Below the pieces are notes generated by a model that made no database searches, had not been told where the DNA came from, and worked only from the letters and a program-made list of their open reading frames with translations. From Oligoflexia bacterium (lineage in GTDB: Bacteria > Bdellovibrionota > Bdellovibrionia > Bdellovibrionales > Bdellovibrionaceae): a stretch of DNA of 64,000 bases. The position numbers were made by a program, and so were the translations under genes. Positions 9,902 to 19,821 of the stretch are shown in pieces (the stretch's first letter is position 1; every line of letters starts with the position of its first letter). The stretch spans positions 62,001-126,000 of the forward strand of contig BOLD01000002.1 in assembly GCA_016861345.1 (NCBI GenBank), in the 5' to 3' direction.

Positions 9902-10531
9902 ATGCTTAGCGAAAAAATATTTGCGGTGGCGAACATTGCCGATCAGGCCGTTCTTGTTATTCTTGTTATTCTCAGCGTGATCAGCATAGGAGTGATTCTT
10001 GAAAGGTTTTTCTTTCTTAGAAAAATTGCCAATCAAAGTCGGATTATTCGATCTCGAGTTAAACTAGCACTTCAGAGCCATAGTATTGAGGATGTGGAGA
10101 CCTTAGCGAAAGATCCTGACACGATCGAGGGGCGTGCCTTGTCATTTGCAATGAGACATATGAAGGAGAGCGGAACAAAGGGTTTGGAAGAAGTATTTAA
10201 CACCTATGCGCTAACAGAAAAACCTGAGCTTGAGCGGTCTTTAAATTTTTTAGCAACAGTGGGTTCCAATGCTCCGTATATTGGACTGTTTGGAACAGTT
10301 TTGGGCATAATGAAAGCATTTAATGATCTAGCTCACAGTCCTGAAGCAGGCCAGCAAACTGTGATGGCCGGAATTTCGATGGCTTTAGTTGCTACGGCAG
10401 CAGGACTTTTTGTCGCGATCCCTGCAGTTATTTCTTATAACTATTATCAAAGAAAAGTTCGAGCAATTATGCAAAGCTTAGATAGTGTGAAGGAGCTTTG
10501 CCTGGCCTATGGAAAGAAGAAGGGTCACTAA
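9902..10531 (+). CDS. MotA/TolQ/ExbB proton channel family protein
   Basis: LNFLATVGSNAPYIGLFGTVLGIMKAF...MAGISMALVATAAGLFVAIPAVISYNYY. Confidence 0.93.
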   Translation: MLSEKIFAVANIADQAVLVILVILSVISIGVILERFFFLRKIANQSRIIRSRVKLALQSHSIEDVETLAKDPDTIEGRALSFAMRHMKESGTKGLEEVFNTYALTEKPELERSLNFLATVGSNAPYIGLFGTVLGIMKAFNDLAHSPEAGQQTVMAGISMALVATAAGLFVAIPAVISYNYYQRKVRAIMQSLDSVKELCLAYGKKKGH

Positions 10532-10534
10532 ATT

Positions 10535-10948
10535 ATGGCGGGAAAAATGAACGTGGATCTGGATGATTCAATCTCTGACATCAACGTCGTTCCGTTAGTC
10601 GATATTATTCTGGTGGTCCTGATTATTTTTATGGTCACAGCCCCTATGATTATGAAGCCCACAATTAACGTCAATTTGCCAAAGGCAGCCAGTGGTGAAA
10701 ACACAGCTCCCAGCCAGCTGGCAATTACATTGGCACAAGATGGGCGTACACTTCTGAATGGCAATCCGGCAACAGAAGAATCAATCTCAACAAAGGCGAA
10801 AGAAGAGCTGCAGAAAAACCCAGATGTTCAAGCGATCATTTCTGCGGATAAAGATGTGCCCCATGGTCGAGTTGTGACAATCATTGATGTGGTCAAATCA
10901 GCTGGGGTCAAAAAATTCGCTATTAGTATTGATAAGAAGACGCCCTAA
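10535..10948 (+). CDS. ExbD/TolR family biopolymer transport protein
   Basis: ISDINVVPLVDIILVVLIIFMVTAPM signature. Confidence 0.93.
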   Translation: MAGKMNVDLDDSISDINVVPLVDIILVVLIIFMVTAPMIMKPTINVNLPKAASGENTAPSQLAITLAQDGRTLLNGNPATEESISTKAKEELQKNPDVQAIISADKDVPHGRVVTIIDVVKSAGVKKFAISIDKKTP

Positions 10949-11026
10949 TCTAATGTATTTGAGCTAATGAGCTGTCTCATTTTGACACGGCTTTAGTCCC
11001 GTCAAAATTCTGCCGATGGATGGATC

Positions 11027-11548
11027 ATGCGGCAGAGTCAACAAAGAGCAAAGATAGAGTCACAATTTTTATCAATCACGGCAGTGTTAGTCACTCTTAT
11101 AGGAGTTCCAGCTTTTTTCTCTGTTATGAAAGATCCAACTGCGGATGTTGTTCGTGTTTATAAAGTTGATTCCGGTCGTTCTCCGGCAAGTATTGAACTT
11201 GCAGAGAATAAGTATTCTCAAGTAGAGGTCAGCGACAAAGTTTCAACTTTAACAGTCGATTGCGAAAGTCAGATGGATGAGCAAGAGGTTTCAAGTGCTC
11301 TTGTGAGATTTACTGGAAAAGGTTGTTCTCAGGGAAAAGAATTTCAAGTTGTGAATCAAACGAATGGTTTCACGGCCTCGATTGTTCCTTTAAAAAACAA
11401 TCAATACACGACGGACTTTATTGACTTGAAAGAAGGCGTCAATCAAATCGAGGTTGTCTCTCATGCTGAAGACGGCCAGCCTCAAAAGCGCTCCTTTGTT
11501 ATTCACCGTCGCCAGCCTGCAAGTGAAGCAAAGGTTGAGCGTCAATAG
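11027..11548 (+). CDS. Hypothetical membrane-anchored protein
   Basis: Intact ORF, N-terminal hydrophobic segment, downstream of exbB/exbD on the same strand. Confidence 0.6.
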   Translation: MRQSQQRAKIESQFLSITAVLVTLIGVPAFFSVMKDPTADVVRVYKVDSGRSPASIELAENKYSQVEVSDKVSTLTVDCESQMDEQEVSSALVRFTGKGCSQGKEFQVVNQTNGFTASIVPLKNNQYTTDFIDLKEGVNQIEVVSHAEDGQPQKRSFVIHRRQPASEAKVERQ

Positions 11549-11684
11549 TGTAAAGAAAAAATTAGTAAACGAAGTTTTACACAATGAAGCGTTAGGCCAA
11601 TTTCTGGCAATTGTTATACTATTTTGAAATCAAGCTTCACTTGTCATTATTCCCCTGGCTTAATGGCTACAGTAGAGGTTTTAA

Positions 11685-12101
11685 ATGAAAACACCACTCA
11701 TTTTAGCAGTCGTTTTATTAGGGCAATTTATTTCCCCCAAGTTGTTGGCTCAAGGTTCTTGGACTTCGCAGAAATCCTTGCACTGTTTTCTCAGAGATGA
11801 AAATCGCAGAAGGGTGATGGATGAGCGCTTCGTCCAATATCAGAATGGCAATAAAATATTATTTTTGATGGGCACGTCAGAGATTGCCGGTTATGTGACT
11901 GATGTTCAGGGGGCTTCTGCCGACGATCGACATTTGCAACTTGAGATGCGGTATCAGGTGGGTTCCGAGTGGGGTGTGGCGCAAACCTCTGTCGATTATA
12001 AAATATCCGATGCACCCAAAAATCTAGCATCTCTTAGTTTGCAAGAGCCGACGGTTTGGGCGCATGTCATTACACTGAAATGTGAACTTGTGAGCAGATA
12101 G
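11685..12101 (+). CDS. Hypothetical secreted protein
   Basis: Signal peptide-like N-terminus MKTPLILAVVLLGQFISPKLLAQ. Confidence 0.55.
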   Translation: MKTPLILAVVLLGQFISPKLLAQGSWTSQKSLHCFLRDENRRRVMDERFVQYQNGNKILFLMGTSEIAGYVTDVQGASADDRHLQLEMRYQVGSEWGVAQTSVDYKISDAPKNLASLSLQEPTVWAHVITLKCELVSR

Positions 12102-12115
12102 TATTGATATAATTT

Positions 12116-12436
12116 TTGAAGCGAATTTTTAGGGGTCCAGTGAGTATCTTTAATCGTGAAACTCTAGTTCCAGATATTCTTGGAGGCTTGTCGGCGATGC
12201 TAGTGGCATTGCCTTCAGCAGTTGCCTTTGGCTTGTTGGTGTATTCAAGTGTGGGTTTTGAATATACGGGCCTCGCAGCGCTCTCAGGAATTGTTGGAAC
12301 CATGAGCTTGGCGTTAGTTGCCCCCTTGTTGGGTGGATCTCAAAGGTTGGTGACGGCACCTTGCGCGCCAGCAGCTGCGGTGTCCCTATACTGTCGTCTC
12401 TGGATACTTAAGTGGGGTAGGGTTATTAATTTTTGA
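12116..12436 (+). pseudogene. Truncated SulP-family anion transporter remnant
   Basis: VPDILGGLSAMLVALPSAVAFGLLVYSSVG..GGSQRLVTAPCAPAAAV is the N-terminal SulP region. Homology-like character stops after about 90 aa and the ORF ends soon after. Confidence 0.7.
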
Positions 12437-12449
12437 CATACTAACCCCT

Positions 12450-13148
12450 TTATTTCATATCCGGGAAATAGACTTTCAAGCTTTCCAGTTGCTCATCTAA
12501 AGACATGTTCACAATTGTACTAATCGAGTGCAGGTCAACGAGGGCGTTCAGATTGGCATCTTTTTGACTTGCCTTGCGGATTCTCGTGAGAAAATTTTCG
12601 TTTACGATCATGAGATCATCATAGAGCTTGTGCAAATTCTTGAGATCTAAATCGGCGGGTTTACCGCTTTTGTGATTGAAGAATTGCTTCAACAAGTAAG
12701 CGCTTACTGTGCGAAACAATGTTTCTTCGTTTGTCGCAAATGGAAGATGAAAATAGGCCAGGCTTTTCAGTTGAGAGGTATAGGGGCAGCCACTTTTTGC
12801 CATCATCAGGCCAATCAGTGATCGAAGGGCGGTCTGCATGTCGACTTCTTTTTGGTAAAGCCGCTCAGGAGATTTTACTGTTACGACAACTCTTTCGTGA
12901 GATAGTTTCGCCTGAAAGGTTTCAATAGTGCTGGCGACCTCAAGAGCAGCGGGGCAGTTGGGATGATCTTCCTTTTTTAGTGGGCAATTGGGACATTGAT
13001 TAAATTCAAGTGCAGTCCACTCTCTGGGTTTTGCTGGGTCAGCCTGTGTGGGTTTGTCCAAGTCAACACTAAACAGAAGACGATCGCCTGATTGAAATCG
13101 AATAGAGTATTCAATAATCATAAAATCCTCGTTCAAAAATCCTATCAT
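12450..13148 (-). CDS. Hypothetical protein with Cys cluster (CPNCPLKKEDHPNCPAA)
   Basis: Intact 232-aa ORF with CxxC-type cluster. Confidence 0.6.
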   Translation of the reverse strand: MIGFLNEDFMIIEYSIRFQSGDRLLFSVDLDKPTQADPAKPREWTALEFNQCPNCPLKKEDHPNCPAALEVASTIETFQAKLSHERVVVTVKSPERLYQKEVDMQTALRSLIGLMMAKSGCPYTSQLKSLAYFHLPFATNEETLFRTVSAYLLKQFFNHKSGKPADLDLKNLHKLYDDLMIVNENFLTRIRKASQKDANLNALVDLHSISTIVNMSLDEQLESLKVYFPDMK

Positions 13149-13184
13149 GTTCTGAACGGTTGATAATGAGATTCTTTGAAAAGA

Positions 13185-13997
13185 TTAAAAAGAATGACTT
13201 AAGCCGAGTGCAACTTTGCTTTCGCGCGGCGTTTTGCCTTCTGGCTTGGTATAGGTCGACCCGCCCATTAAACCCGCTAAGTTTTCTTTAAACATATGGA
13301 TAAATTCAAGAGTGAAAATCCCATCCTCTGTGGCGACGTTCGTATTTACTCGAGTTTTTTTGTTTAAATTTTTACCAAGCCAGACTCTATTTTCTTGCAC
13401 CTGGCTTGGGCCGAAAGCTCCTGGGTCCATTTCGACTGCCAGCTTTGAATCAATCCAGGGGTTATCATAAATTACATCTAAAGTGTTGCCGGCAAGAGAG
13501 TACCGAAGGTCCATTTTAGATTCTTTGGTGACTTCGACTTCCATGTGACTCAGTTTTTCTTTCAGTTCATAGACCTTTCGCATCTGGGGCTTGCTCTTGA
13601 TATAATTGTCCACATGCCACTCGGTCAGACGCTTGGTCATAAACTCGCCAAATTGGCGACGCTCTTTCAGTTCAGCCTCGATGGCTAGGGGTCTATTTTT
13701 AAGGTTCTCGTTCATATCAAAGCGAGAGCTTTGGTAGACGGCACTTTCAGAGTCAACTCGACCAAATTTTTCCTGGTACTTTGAGCGGAACTCCTTTGAG
13801 AGTTCTCGATTAAAGATCACCTCGGTCAGTTTTGTTTCGTTTGGCGGAGGGGTCACAAAAAGAAAGATTTCGTAATACCGTTCTGCGCGCTCAGTTTTGA
13901 CATCTGAAATATAACCCATTGCAGCAGACCATCCTGCCTGGGGGGCAAGAAAAACCAGAAACATAATGAGAATAAAATGTCGCAACAGGAGTTCCAT
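13185..13997 (-). CDS. Hypothetical secreted protein
   Basis: Intact ORF with signal peptide-like N-terminus (MELLLRHFILIMFLVFLAPQAGWSAA). Confidence 0.6.
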   Translation of the reverse strand: MELLLRHFILIMFLVFLAPQAGWSAAMGYISDVKTERAERYYEIFLFVTPPPNETKLTEVIFNRELSKEFRSKYQEKFGRVDSESAVYQSSRFDMNENLKNRPLAIEAELKERRQFGEFMTKRLTEWHVDNYIKSKPQMRKVYELKEKLSHMEVEVTKESKMDLRYSLAGNTLDVIYDNPWIDSKLAVEMDPGAFGPSQVQENRVWLGKNLNKKTRVNTNVATEDGIFTLEFIHMFKENLAGLMGGSTYTKPEGKTPRESKVALGLSHSF

Positions 13998-14211
13998 ATC
14001 AATTGCAAGAGCAAACGACCTGCCAGGTGGGCCATATTTAACATATTGATATTATTAGATATTATTTGATCAAATCAGAGCTAGACTGAGGTCCAAAACG
14101 CAATGTGTCAACTGGCGATTCACCATTGCCCCGTATAATAAAAATACATAGTATTTTCATATAGTTATAATATCATATCCTTGTGGTTGTCAGAACAAAA
14201 AACGTCCTCTA

Positions 14212-14922
14212 ATGTGGGGGACACTTATGGATATAACAGAATCGATTACCAGAGTGGATTTGAAGAGCGATAAAGACAGTCATCTCAAAAAAAGATCGGA
14301 CCTTCATCTGGCCCGAAAGTTTTGGCACATGGGCGGAGTGTCCCTGATTGTAGCCCTCTATGCCTTCTTGCCTGAAAAAACAGCATTGGTGGGGCTAACA
14401 ATTGCATGGCTCCTTTTTGTTCCTATGGATTTTGTTCGCCTTCGTGTCAGTGCTATGAATGACATCCTTGTTCATTTTTTTAAGCCCATCATGCGCGAGT
14501 ATGAATTAAAGGGACTTGCTGGAACTTCTTATCTACTGACTGGTGTTACGCTGGTGGCTTATATTTTTCCTCGAGAGATTGTGCTATTAACTCTTCTTTT
14601 TTTAGCTTTCGCGGATCCGATTGCCAGCTTTTTTGGAATTAAGTTTGGAAAAGACAAGATCCTTGGAAATAAAAGTTTGCAGGGAACTTTAGCCGCCTTT
14701 GTTGTCTGCACCTTGTTGACCTTAAGTTTTTTGTACTACAAGGGAATGCTTTCTGATCGACTGGTGATCGTCAGTCTTTTGGGTGGGCTCATTGGTGCTG
14801 TAGCTGAATTGGTTCCGATTTGGGATTTAGATGACAATCTCTCTCTGCCGGTTGTCAGTGCGACAGCGTTGTATTTTTTATTTTCAATTTTTGGTGCTTT
14901 TTCATCTTACCAGGTCCTCTAA
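14212..14922 (+). CDS. Diacylglycerol/polyprenol kinase family membrane protein (SEC59/dolichol kinase-like)
   Basis: ARKFWHMGGVSLIVALYAF...FADPIASFFGIKFGKDKILGNKSLQGTLAAF...AELVPIWDLDDNLSLP motifs. Confidence 0.8.
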   Translation: MWGTLMDITESITRVDLKSDKDSHLKKRSDLHLARKFWHMGGVSLIVALYAFLPEKTALVGLTIAWLLFVPMDFVRLRVSAMNDILVHFFKPIMREYELKGLAGTSYLLTGVTLVAYIFPREIVLLTLLFLAFADPIASFFGIKFGKDKILGNKSLQGTLAAFVVCTLLTLSFLYYKGMLSDRLVIVSLLGGLIGAVAELVPIWDLDDNLSLPVVSATALYFLFSIFGAFSSYQVL

Positions 14923-14940
14923 TTCGACAAGGGAGATATT

Positions 14941-15795
14941 GTGGCTGATCATACAGGAACCAACGCCCTCGATGCTGAACCACCTAAAAAGTTGGCGATG
15001 CATATTTATGTTTTGCCGAACTTGGTTACGACCGGAAATATCTTTTTCGGTTTTTATGCCATCATTCATGCCATTAAGCAGGAATTCACCATTGCAGCTT
15101 ATGCCATGGTGGCAGCGGCGATCATGGATTTGTTAGATGGCCGATTGGCTCGACTGACTCGGTCCACTTCAAAGTTCGGAGCCGAGTATGATTCCTTAAG
15201 TGATCTGGTGAGCTTCGGTATGGCTCCGGCAATCACATTGTATCTTTGGGCTCTTCATCCATTCGGGCGCTTGGGTTGGATCGCTTGTTTTCTTTTTGTC
15301 GCCTGCGGAGCTCTTCGGTTGGCTCGATTTAACGTGCAGGCACATGTGGTTGAAAAGGCCTACTTTCAGGGCTTACCCATTCCAATGGCGGCTGGAATTG
15401 TGGCAAGTTCCATTTTAGCCTTTCAGGATCTGGAGATGAATCCTGTGGGCAATATAGGTCTTTTGATCATGACCTTCTTGCTGGCCTTTGTGATGGTTTC
15501 CACATTTCGCTACCGCAGCTTTAAAGATTTGGATCTTAAAGAAAGATTGCCATTTCGATATTTGGTTGCCGGCGTTGGAGTGATCACTCTTGTTGCATTA
15601 AGACCAGAGGTCAATTTGTTCCTGCTCTTTCTGACTTACGCTGTTTTGGGTGCCGTCTGGGGAGTACTTCGATTTGGAACAAAGAAAATTCGACCCAACG
15701 TGTATCTTCCTGCACATCTTCCACAAGAGCATGATCTTGTGCTAGAAGAAGATGAAGAAGAGGAAGAAATCAAAGATGGACCATCGAAAACTTAA
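14941..15795 (+). CDS. pssA: CDP-diacylglycerol--serine O-phosphatidyltransferase
   Basis: CDP-alcohol phosphatidyltransferase motif DLLDGRLARLTRSTSKFGAEYDSLSDLVSFGMAPA. Confidence 0.92.
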   Translation: MADHTGTNALDAEPPKKLAMHIYVLPNLVTTGNIFFGFYAIIHAIKQEFTIAAYAMVAAAIMDLLDGRLARLTRSTSKFGAEYDSLSDLVSFGMAPAITLYLWALHPFGRLGWIACFLFVACGALRLARFNVQAHVVEKAYFQGLPIPMAAGIVASSILAFQDLEMNPVGNIGLLIMTFLLAFVMVSTFRYRSFKDLDLKERLPFRYLVAGVGVITLVALRPEVNLFLLFLTYAVLGAVWGVLRFGTKKIRPNVYLPAHLPQEHDLVLEEDEEEEEIKDGPSKT

Positions 15796-16783
15796 AGTCG
15801 GAGTTGTCGGCGCCACAGGGATGGTGGGCAAGTCATTTATGGAAACCCTTGAGCAAAGGGATTTTCCTGTTGCGGAACTGCGGCCCTTTGCCAGTGAAAA
15901 ATCAGCAGGTCTTGATATTGAACTGATGGGAAAATCATATCCCATTCAAACCCTGACTCCTGGATGTTTTAATGGACTTGATCTGGTCTTTTTTTCTTCT
16001 GGGGATGAGATCAGTCACAAGTGGGCTCCGCTAGCGGCAAAGGCTGGGGCTTTTGCTGTGGATAACTCAGCAGCTTTTCGAATGGACAACCAAGTCCCTC
16101 TTGTTGTTCCAGAGGTGAACGGGGACATTCTGGATCAAATTAAAATAAAGCCACAGATTATCGCGAACCCCAACTGCACAACAATTCAGCTCGTCGTAGC
16201 TTTAAACCCACTTTACAAAAAATATGGTCTGAAAGAGGTCCGCGTCGCCAGTTACCAAGCCGTGAGCGGAGCTGGGCAGGCGGCTTATGATGAACTTGTG
16301 GCTCAAGTTAAGGACTCCCATCAAGAGCCTTCGGTTTTTCCACACCGCATTGCTTATAATTGCATTCCTCAAATAGGATCTTTTCAAGATAATGGATTCA
16401 CAAGCGAAGAAATCAAGGTGATCAAAGAAAGCCGCAAGATTCTTCGTCATCCCCAGTTAAAAATTTCTTCTTTTACTGTGCGAGTGCCGGTATTAAACGC
16501 CCATGCCGAGGCCGTTTGGGCGACCTTGGATAAAGAGACCTCTAGGGAAGAAGTGATTAAAACTCTCGAAGCTGGGCCGGGGCTAGTTGTTGAAGACAAT
16601 CCTCAGAAATCATTTTACCCGCAGCAGTATTTGGCCTCAGGACAAGATCCAGTCTATGTGGGCAGAATTCATCGAGATTTAGAGGACCCCAAAACCTGGC
16701 TGATGTGGGTTGTGGCCGATAATGTTCGAAAGGGCGCTGCTCTAAACGGGATACAAATAGCTGAGCGAATTTTTGACATCTAG
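15776..16783 (+). CDS. asd: Aspartate-semialdehyde dehydrogenase
   Basis: KVGVVGATGMVGKSFMETL, NPNCTTIQLVVAL active-site Cys, VPVLNAHAEAVW. Start refined to ATG at 15776. Confidence 0.94.
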   Translation: MDHRKLKVGVVGATGMVGKSFMETLEQRDFPVAELRPFASEKSAGLDIELMGKSYPIQTLTPGCFNGLDLVFFSSGDEISHKWAPLAAKAGAFAVDNSAAFRMDNQVPLVVPEVNGDILDQIKIKPQIIANPNCTTIQLVVALNPLYKKYGLKEVRVASYQAVSGAGQAAYDELVAQVKDSHQEPSVFPHRIAYNCIPQIGSFQDNGFTSEEIKVIKESRKILRHPQLKISSFTVRVPVLNAHAEAVWATLDKETSREEVIKTLEAGPGLVVEDNPQKSFYPQQYLASGQDPVYVGRIHRDLEDPKTWLMWVVADNVRKGAALNGIQIAERIFDI

Positions 16784-16808
16784 CTTTGTCCATGCTGCAA
16801 TTATCCGT

Positions 16809-18212
16809 ATGCAATGGATGGCTTTATCTTTGATCGTGTTTGGATTTTTAAATTTCGCCAAGGCAACAACTGTTTCCACGGCTTATCCAACCGACTTCTA
16901 TACGGTTGATACCAGCGATGCAACCAACATCAAAATCTATACAGGGCGAGCTGGGACGAACTGCCCCGTCTCGACAACAAGCACTCGATGCGATAGTTGT
17001 GCCGCATTCACATCTCCGGTGACAACGGGAACAACGTATGCCTGCAACAACAATCAAACCGAGTCCGGACAAACTTTTAACGTCACGATCAAATCTGATA
17101 AGTCAGATATTTTTACCACATCAACAAAAGTGGCAGCCATGGTGGGGACGACTTACATCAATCTCACTCCATCGTCAGGCACGATTGGTGTTAACCAAGA
17201 AGTCTCTGTTGCTATTAACTGGAGTGATATTTGCTCGGCGGCAGGCAGTTCAGTAGGTAGTTCTTGTGCTGAAAGCTTTATCGCCACCCTTAAAGTTGGT
17301 TTTGATAAAGATGGGGGCGGGACAGCACTTGCTGAGTATCAACAGTTTACAATTTCATACCGTGTTGTCGGGGGTTCGCAAACCCAGTCTTTTCCCTGTT
17401 CTCCGGCTGTAGCACCTGCAGATACCTATGAGGGATTTTGTGATTTTGTTGTCTTTCCTGGCGATGAAAAAATATATGTCGAGCCCACGGTGAACAACAC
17501 CAACAGTTATAAGGTGGGCAAGCTTGTTTCCAGTACCTCATCTGCCGGCACAGCAGATGCCAGCGGACAGTATTATGCAGCACTCAGGCTTTATTATGCT
17601 CAAGGCACCAACTTTTCTGTGATCTCTCCAAGCAGTTTAGAGTATGTCGATCTTCCCTTTAATTCGACGACGGGAGAGCTGACGAAAAAGAAAATTACAG
17701 GACTGACGAATGAAACTCCTTATGTTTTTGTCAGTGCCAGCGTGGATCAGGGTGGAAATGTGACTTATTTTTCAGACATTGCTCTTTTGAACAACTCGAC
17801 AGCATCTGCGGACTACTGGCAAACCCAAGCCGCTGTTCCCCACCAAGTTGTGGGGCTTTTAGATGAAAAAAAATGTTTTATTGCCACGGCGGCATTTGGA
17901 TCAGAGATGGATGGCTTTGTTCAAAAGTTTCGTGATTTTCGCAATCAGTTTTTATTAACGAGCTCTTCAGGGCAAAAATTTGTGAGGTCTTATTATAAGA
18001 TCTCTCCTTACTATGCCAATATCATTTCACAGAGTGAAATTTTAAAAAGTATTGCTCGGGGATTTTTATATCCACTGTTGGTTATCGTACAGCTGTCATT
18101 GATGATCGGATTAGTTCCAACTTTTGTAATTTTACTTTTGGGAGCCGCGGGTTATCTTTATTTAATTCGTCAATTCAGTCGTCAAAATAAAATTTTTCGG
18201 CAGGGGGTTTGA
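16809..18212 (+). CDS. Secreted protein with C-terminal CFI-box (CFIATAAFGS)
   Basis: C-terminus CFIATAAFGSEMDGFVQKFRDFRNQFLLTSSSGQKFVRSYYKISPYYANIISQSEILKSIARGFLYPLL resembles the CFI-box-CTERM pattern. Start refined to ATG at 16809, just after asd. Confidence 0.75.
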   Translation: MQWMALSLIVFGFLNFAKATTVSTAYPTDFYTVDTSDATNIKIYTGRAGTNCPVSTTSTRCDSCAAFTSPVTTGTTYACNNNQTESGQTFNVTIKSDKSDIFTTSTKVAAMVGTTYINLTPSSGTIGVNQEVSVAINWSDICSAAGSSVGSSCAESFIATLKVGFDKDGGGTALAEYQQFTISYRVVGGSQTQSFPCSPAVAPADTYEGFCDFVVFPGDEKIYVEPTVNNTNSYKVGKLVSSTSSAGTADASGQYYAALRLYYAQGTNFSVISPSSLEYVDLPFNSTTGELTKKKITGLTNETPYVFVSASVDQGGNVTYFSDIALLNNSTASADYWQTQAAVPHQVVGLLDEKKCFIATAAFGSEMDGFVQKFRDFRNQFLLTSSSGQKFVRSYYKISPYYANIISQSEILKSIARGFLYPLLVIVQLSLMIGLVPTFVILLLGAAGYLYLIRQFSRQNKIFRQGV

Positions 18213-18971
18213 GTGAAACGGATTTTGCTCAATCCTTTGTTGTTTTTTATAACCACTTTTGTCGTTGGTGATTTGGGTTTTGCTGACGAAGTGAAAATGA
18301 TTCCTCATCCCGGCGCGGCTCAAGGACTTCAGCGAATCAACAAAGATGGTTCGTATCAGTACAAAGTTCCTTTGCGAGAAAAATCTCAGTCGACCTCTGT
18401 TCGTTTTTCGTCGATGAGCACCCCTAAAATTGATGGGGGCAATGGCAATACTTACGATGCTCTGTACGGTTCAAGTCGAGCGGTGGGCCTTTTAATTGAT
18501 TATGACTGGCAGCCATTTCGTGGATTTGGTTCACTTGGACTTCAACTCGGAGTGGGAATTTTTTCAGCAAGTGGGCACGGAGTCCTTCAAGATGGAGCTG
18601 GTACAGCATCTGAAGAGTCTTACACGCTGTATATGGTGCCACTGAGTGCATTTCTTGTTTATCGATTTGAATATGTACGTCGGCAATGGATTGTTCCTTT
18701 TATCGCTGGAGGGGGCACTCTTTACGGCTTAGCAGAGAGACGTGATGATGGAAAGAAACCAACCTTTGCTTCGGCCAGTGCGGCCGGTGGGGGCGGTGGA
18801 GTCCATTTTTCGATCTCTCGATTGGATCCTCATGGTGCCTTCACATTGGATCGGGATTATGGAATAGCGGATATGTGGCTCACTCTTGAGGCTCGGGTGA
18901 TGCAGGGTTTGAGATCGGATATCGATTTTACCAATACTGAATTCAGTGCTGGAATCACTGTTGACTATTAA
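18213..18971 (+). CDS. Hypothetical outer-membrane beta-barrel-like protein
   Basis: GTG start abutting the previous stop; signal peptide; Gly/aromatic-rich alternating pattern. Confidence 0.6.
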   Translation: MKRILLNPLLFFITTFVVGDLGFADEVKMIPHPGAAQGLQRINKDGSYQYKVPLREKSQSTSVRFSSMSTPKIDGGNGNTYDALYGSSRAVGLLIDYDWQPFRGFGSLGLQLGVGIFSASGHGVLQDGAGTASEESYTLYMVPLSAFLVYRFEYVRRQWIVPFIAGGGTLYGLAERRDDGKKPTFASASAAGGGGGVHFSISRLDPHGAFTLDRDYGIADMWLTLEARVMQGLRSDIDFTNTEFSAGITVDY

Positions 18972-18999
18972 TACAAATCAATAGATAGGCATAGTCTCT

Positions 19000-19785
19000 A
19001 TGCCCAAAATAAAACTCTTAGTTTCATATGACGGAACCGATTTCTGCGGATGGCAAAAGCAAAAAGACCATGCCTTTGCACCTGAACTCCCTAGCGTTCA
19101 AGAAACAATCGAAAAGGGTTTAGAAAAAATCTTTCGACATCCCATTGATCTCTGTGCCTCAGGAAGAACTGATGCTGGAGTCCATGCCATCGGACAGGTT
19201 TGTCATTTTGAAACGGATCGTCCTCTTCCAAAGGATTTATGTTGGGCGCTGAAACCTCAGCTGCCAGATTCCATTGCTCCCAAGGCTGCCTGGATTGCAC
19301 CTGATGAGTTTCACGCGACCTTGTCTGCGGTGAAGAAAACATATCGATATTGGATTTGGAATCATCCCAGGTCCTCGGCCCTTTTGACCCGATATTCGTG
19401 GTGGATTCGAAACCCATTGGACCTGGATTTTATGAATCAGGCCTCTCAATATTTGATCAAACATCAGGATTTTGAAAGTTTTCGGTCCGTCGGGACCCCT
19501 GTTAAGCACACGTTTCGTGAAATATATGGAGCCCAATGGGCTTATAAGAAGCCCAATCTGATCGAGTTTCGAGTCACAGGAAATGGGTTTATGAAGCAAA
19601 TGGTACGCAATATAGTGGGTACAATTGTTGATTTAAATCAGAAAAATCAACAGGTTACGCGCATGCAGGAGATCCTTGACGCCAAGGACAGACGTAAGGC
19701 TGGTCCTACAGCGCCGCCCCAAGGTCTTTTCTTATCCAAAGTTTATTATCCCAAGGATCTTGACAATAAGTGCCGACAAATTTAG
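19000..19785 (+). CDS. truA: tRNA pseudouridine(38-40) synthase TruA
   Basis: LLVSYDGTDFCGWQKQ, ASGRTDAGVHAIGQVCHF, GNGFMKQMVRNIVGT. Confidence 0.95.
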   Translation: MPKIKLLVSYDGTDFCGWQKQKDHAFAPELPSVQETIEKGLEKIFRHPIDLCASGRTDAGVHAIGQVCHFETDRPLPKDLCWALKPQLPDSIAPKAAWIAPDEFHATLSAVKKTYRYWIWNHPRSSALLTRYSWWIRNPLDLDFMNQASQYLIKHQDFESFRSVGTPVKHTFREIYGAQWAYKKPNLIEFRVTGNGFMKQMVRNIVGTIVDLNQKNQQVTRMQEILDAKDRRKAGPTAPPQGLFLSKVYYPKDLDNKCRQI

Positions 19786-19821
19786 AAAGAGCGTTCTGCT
19801 TTTAAGTATTTGGGAGTCAGC

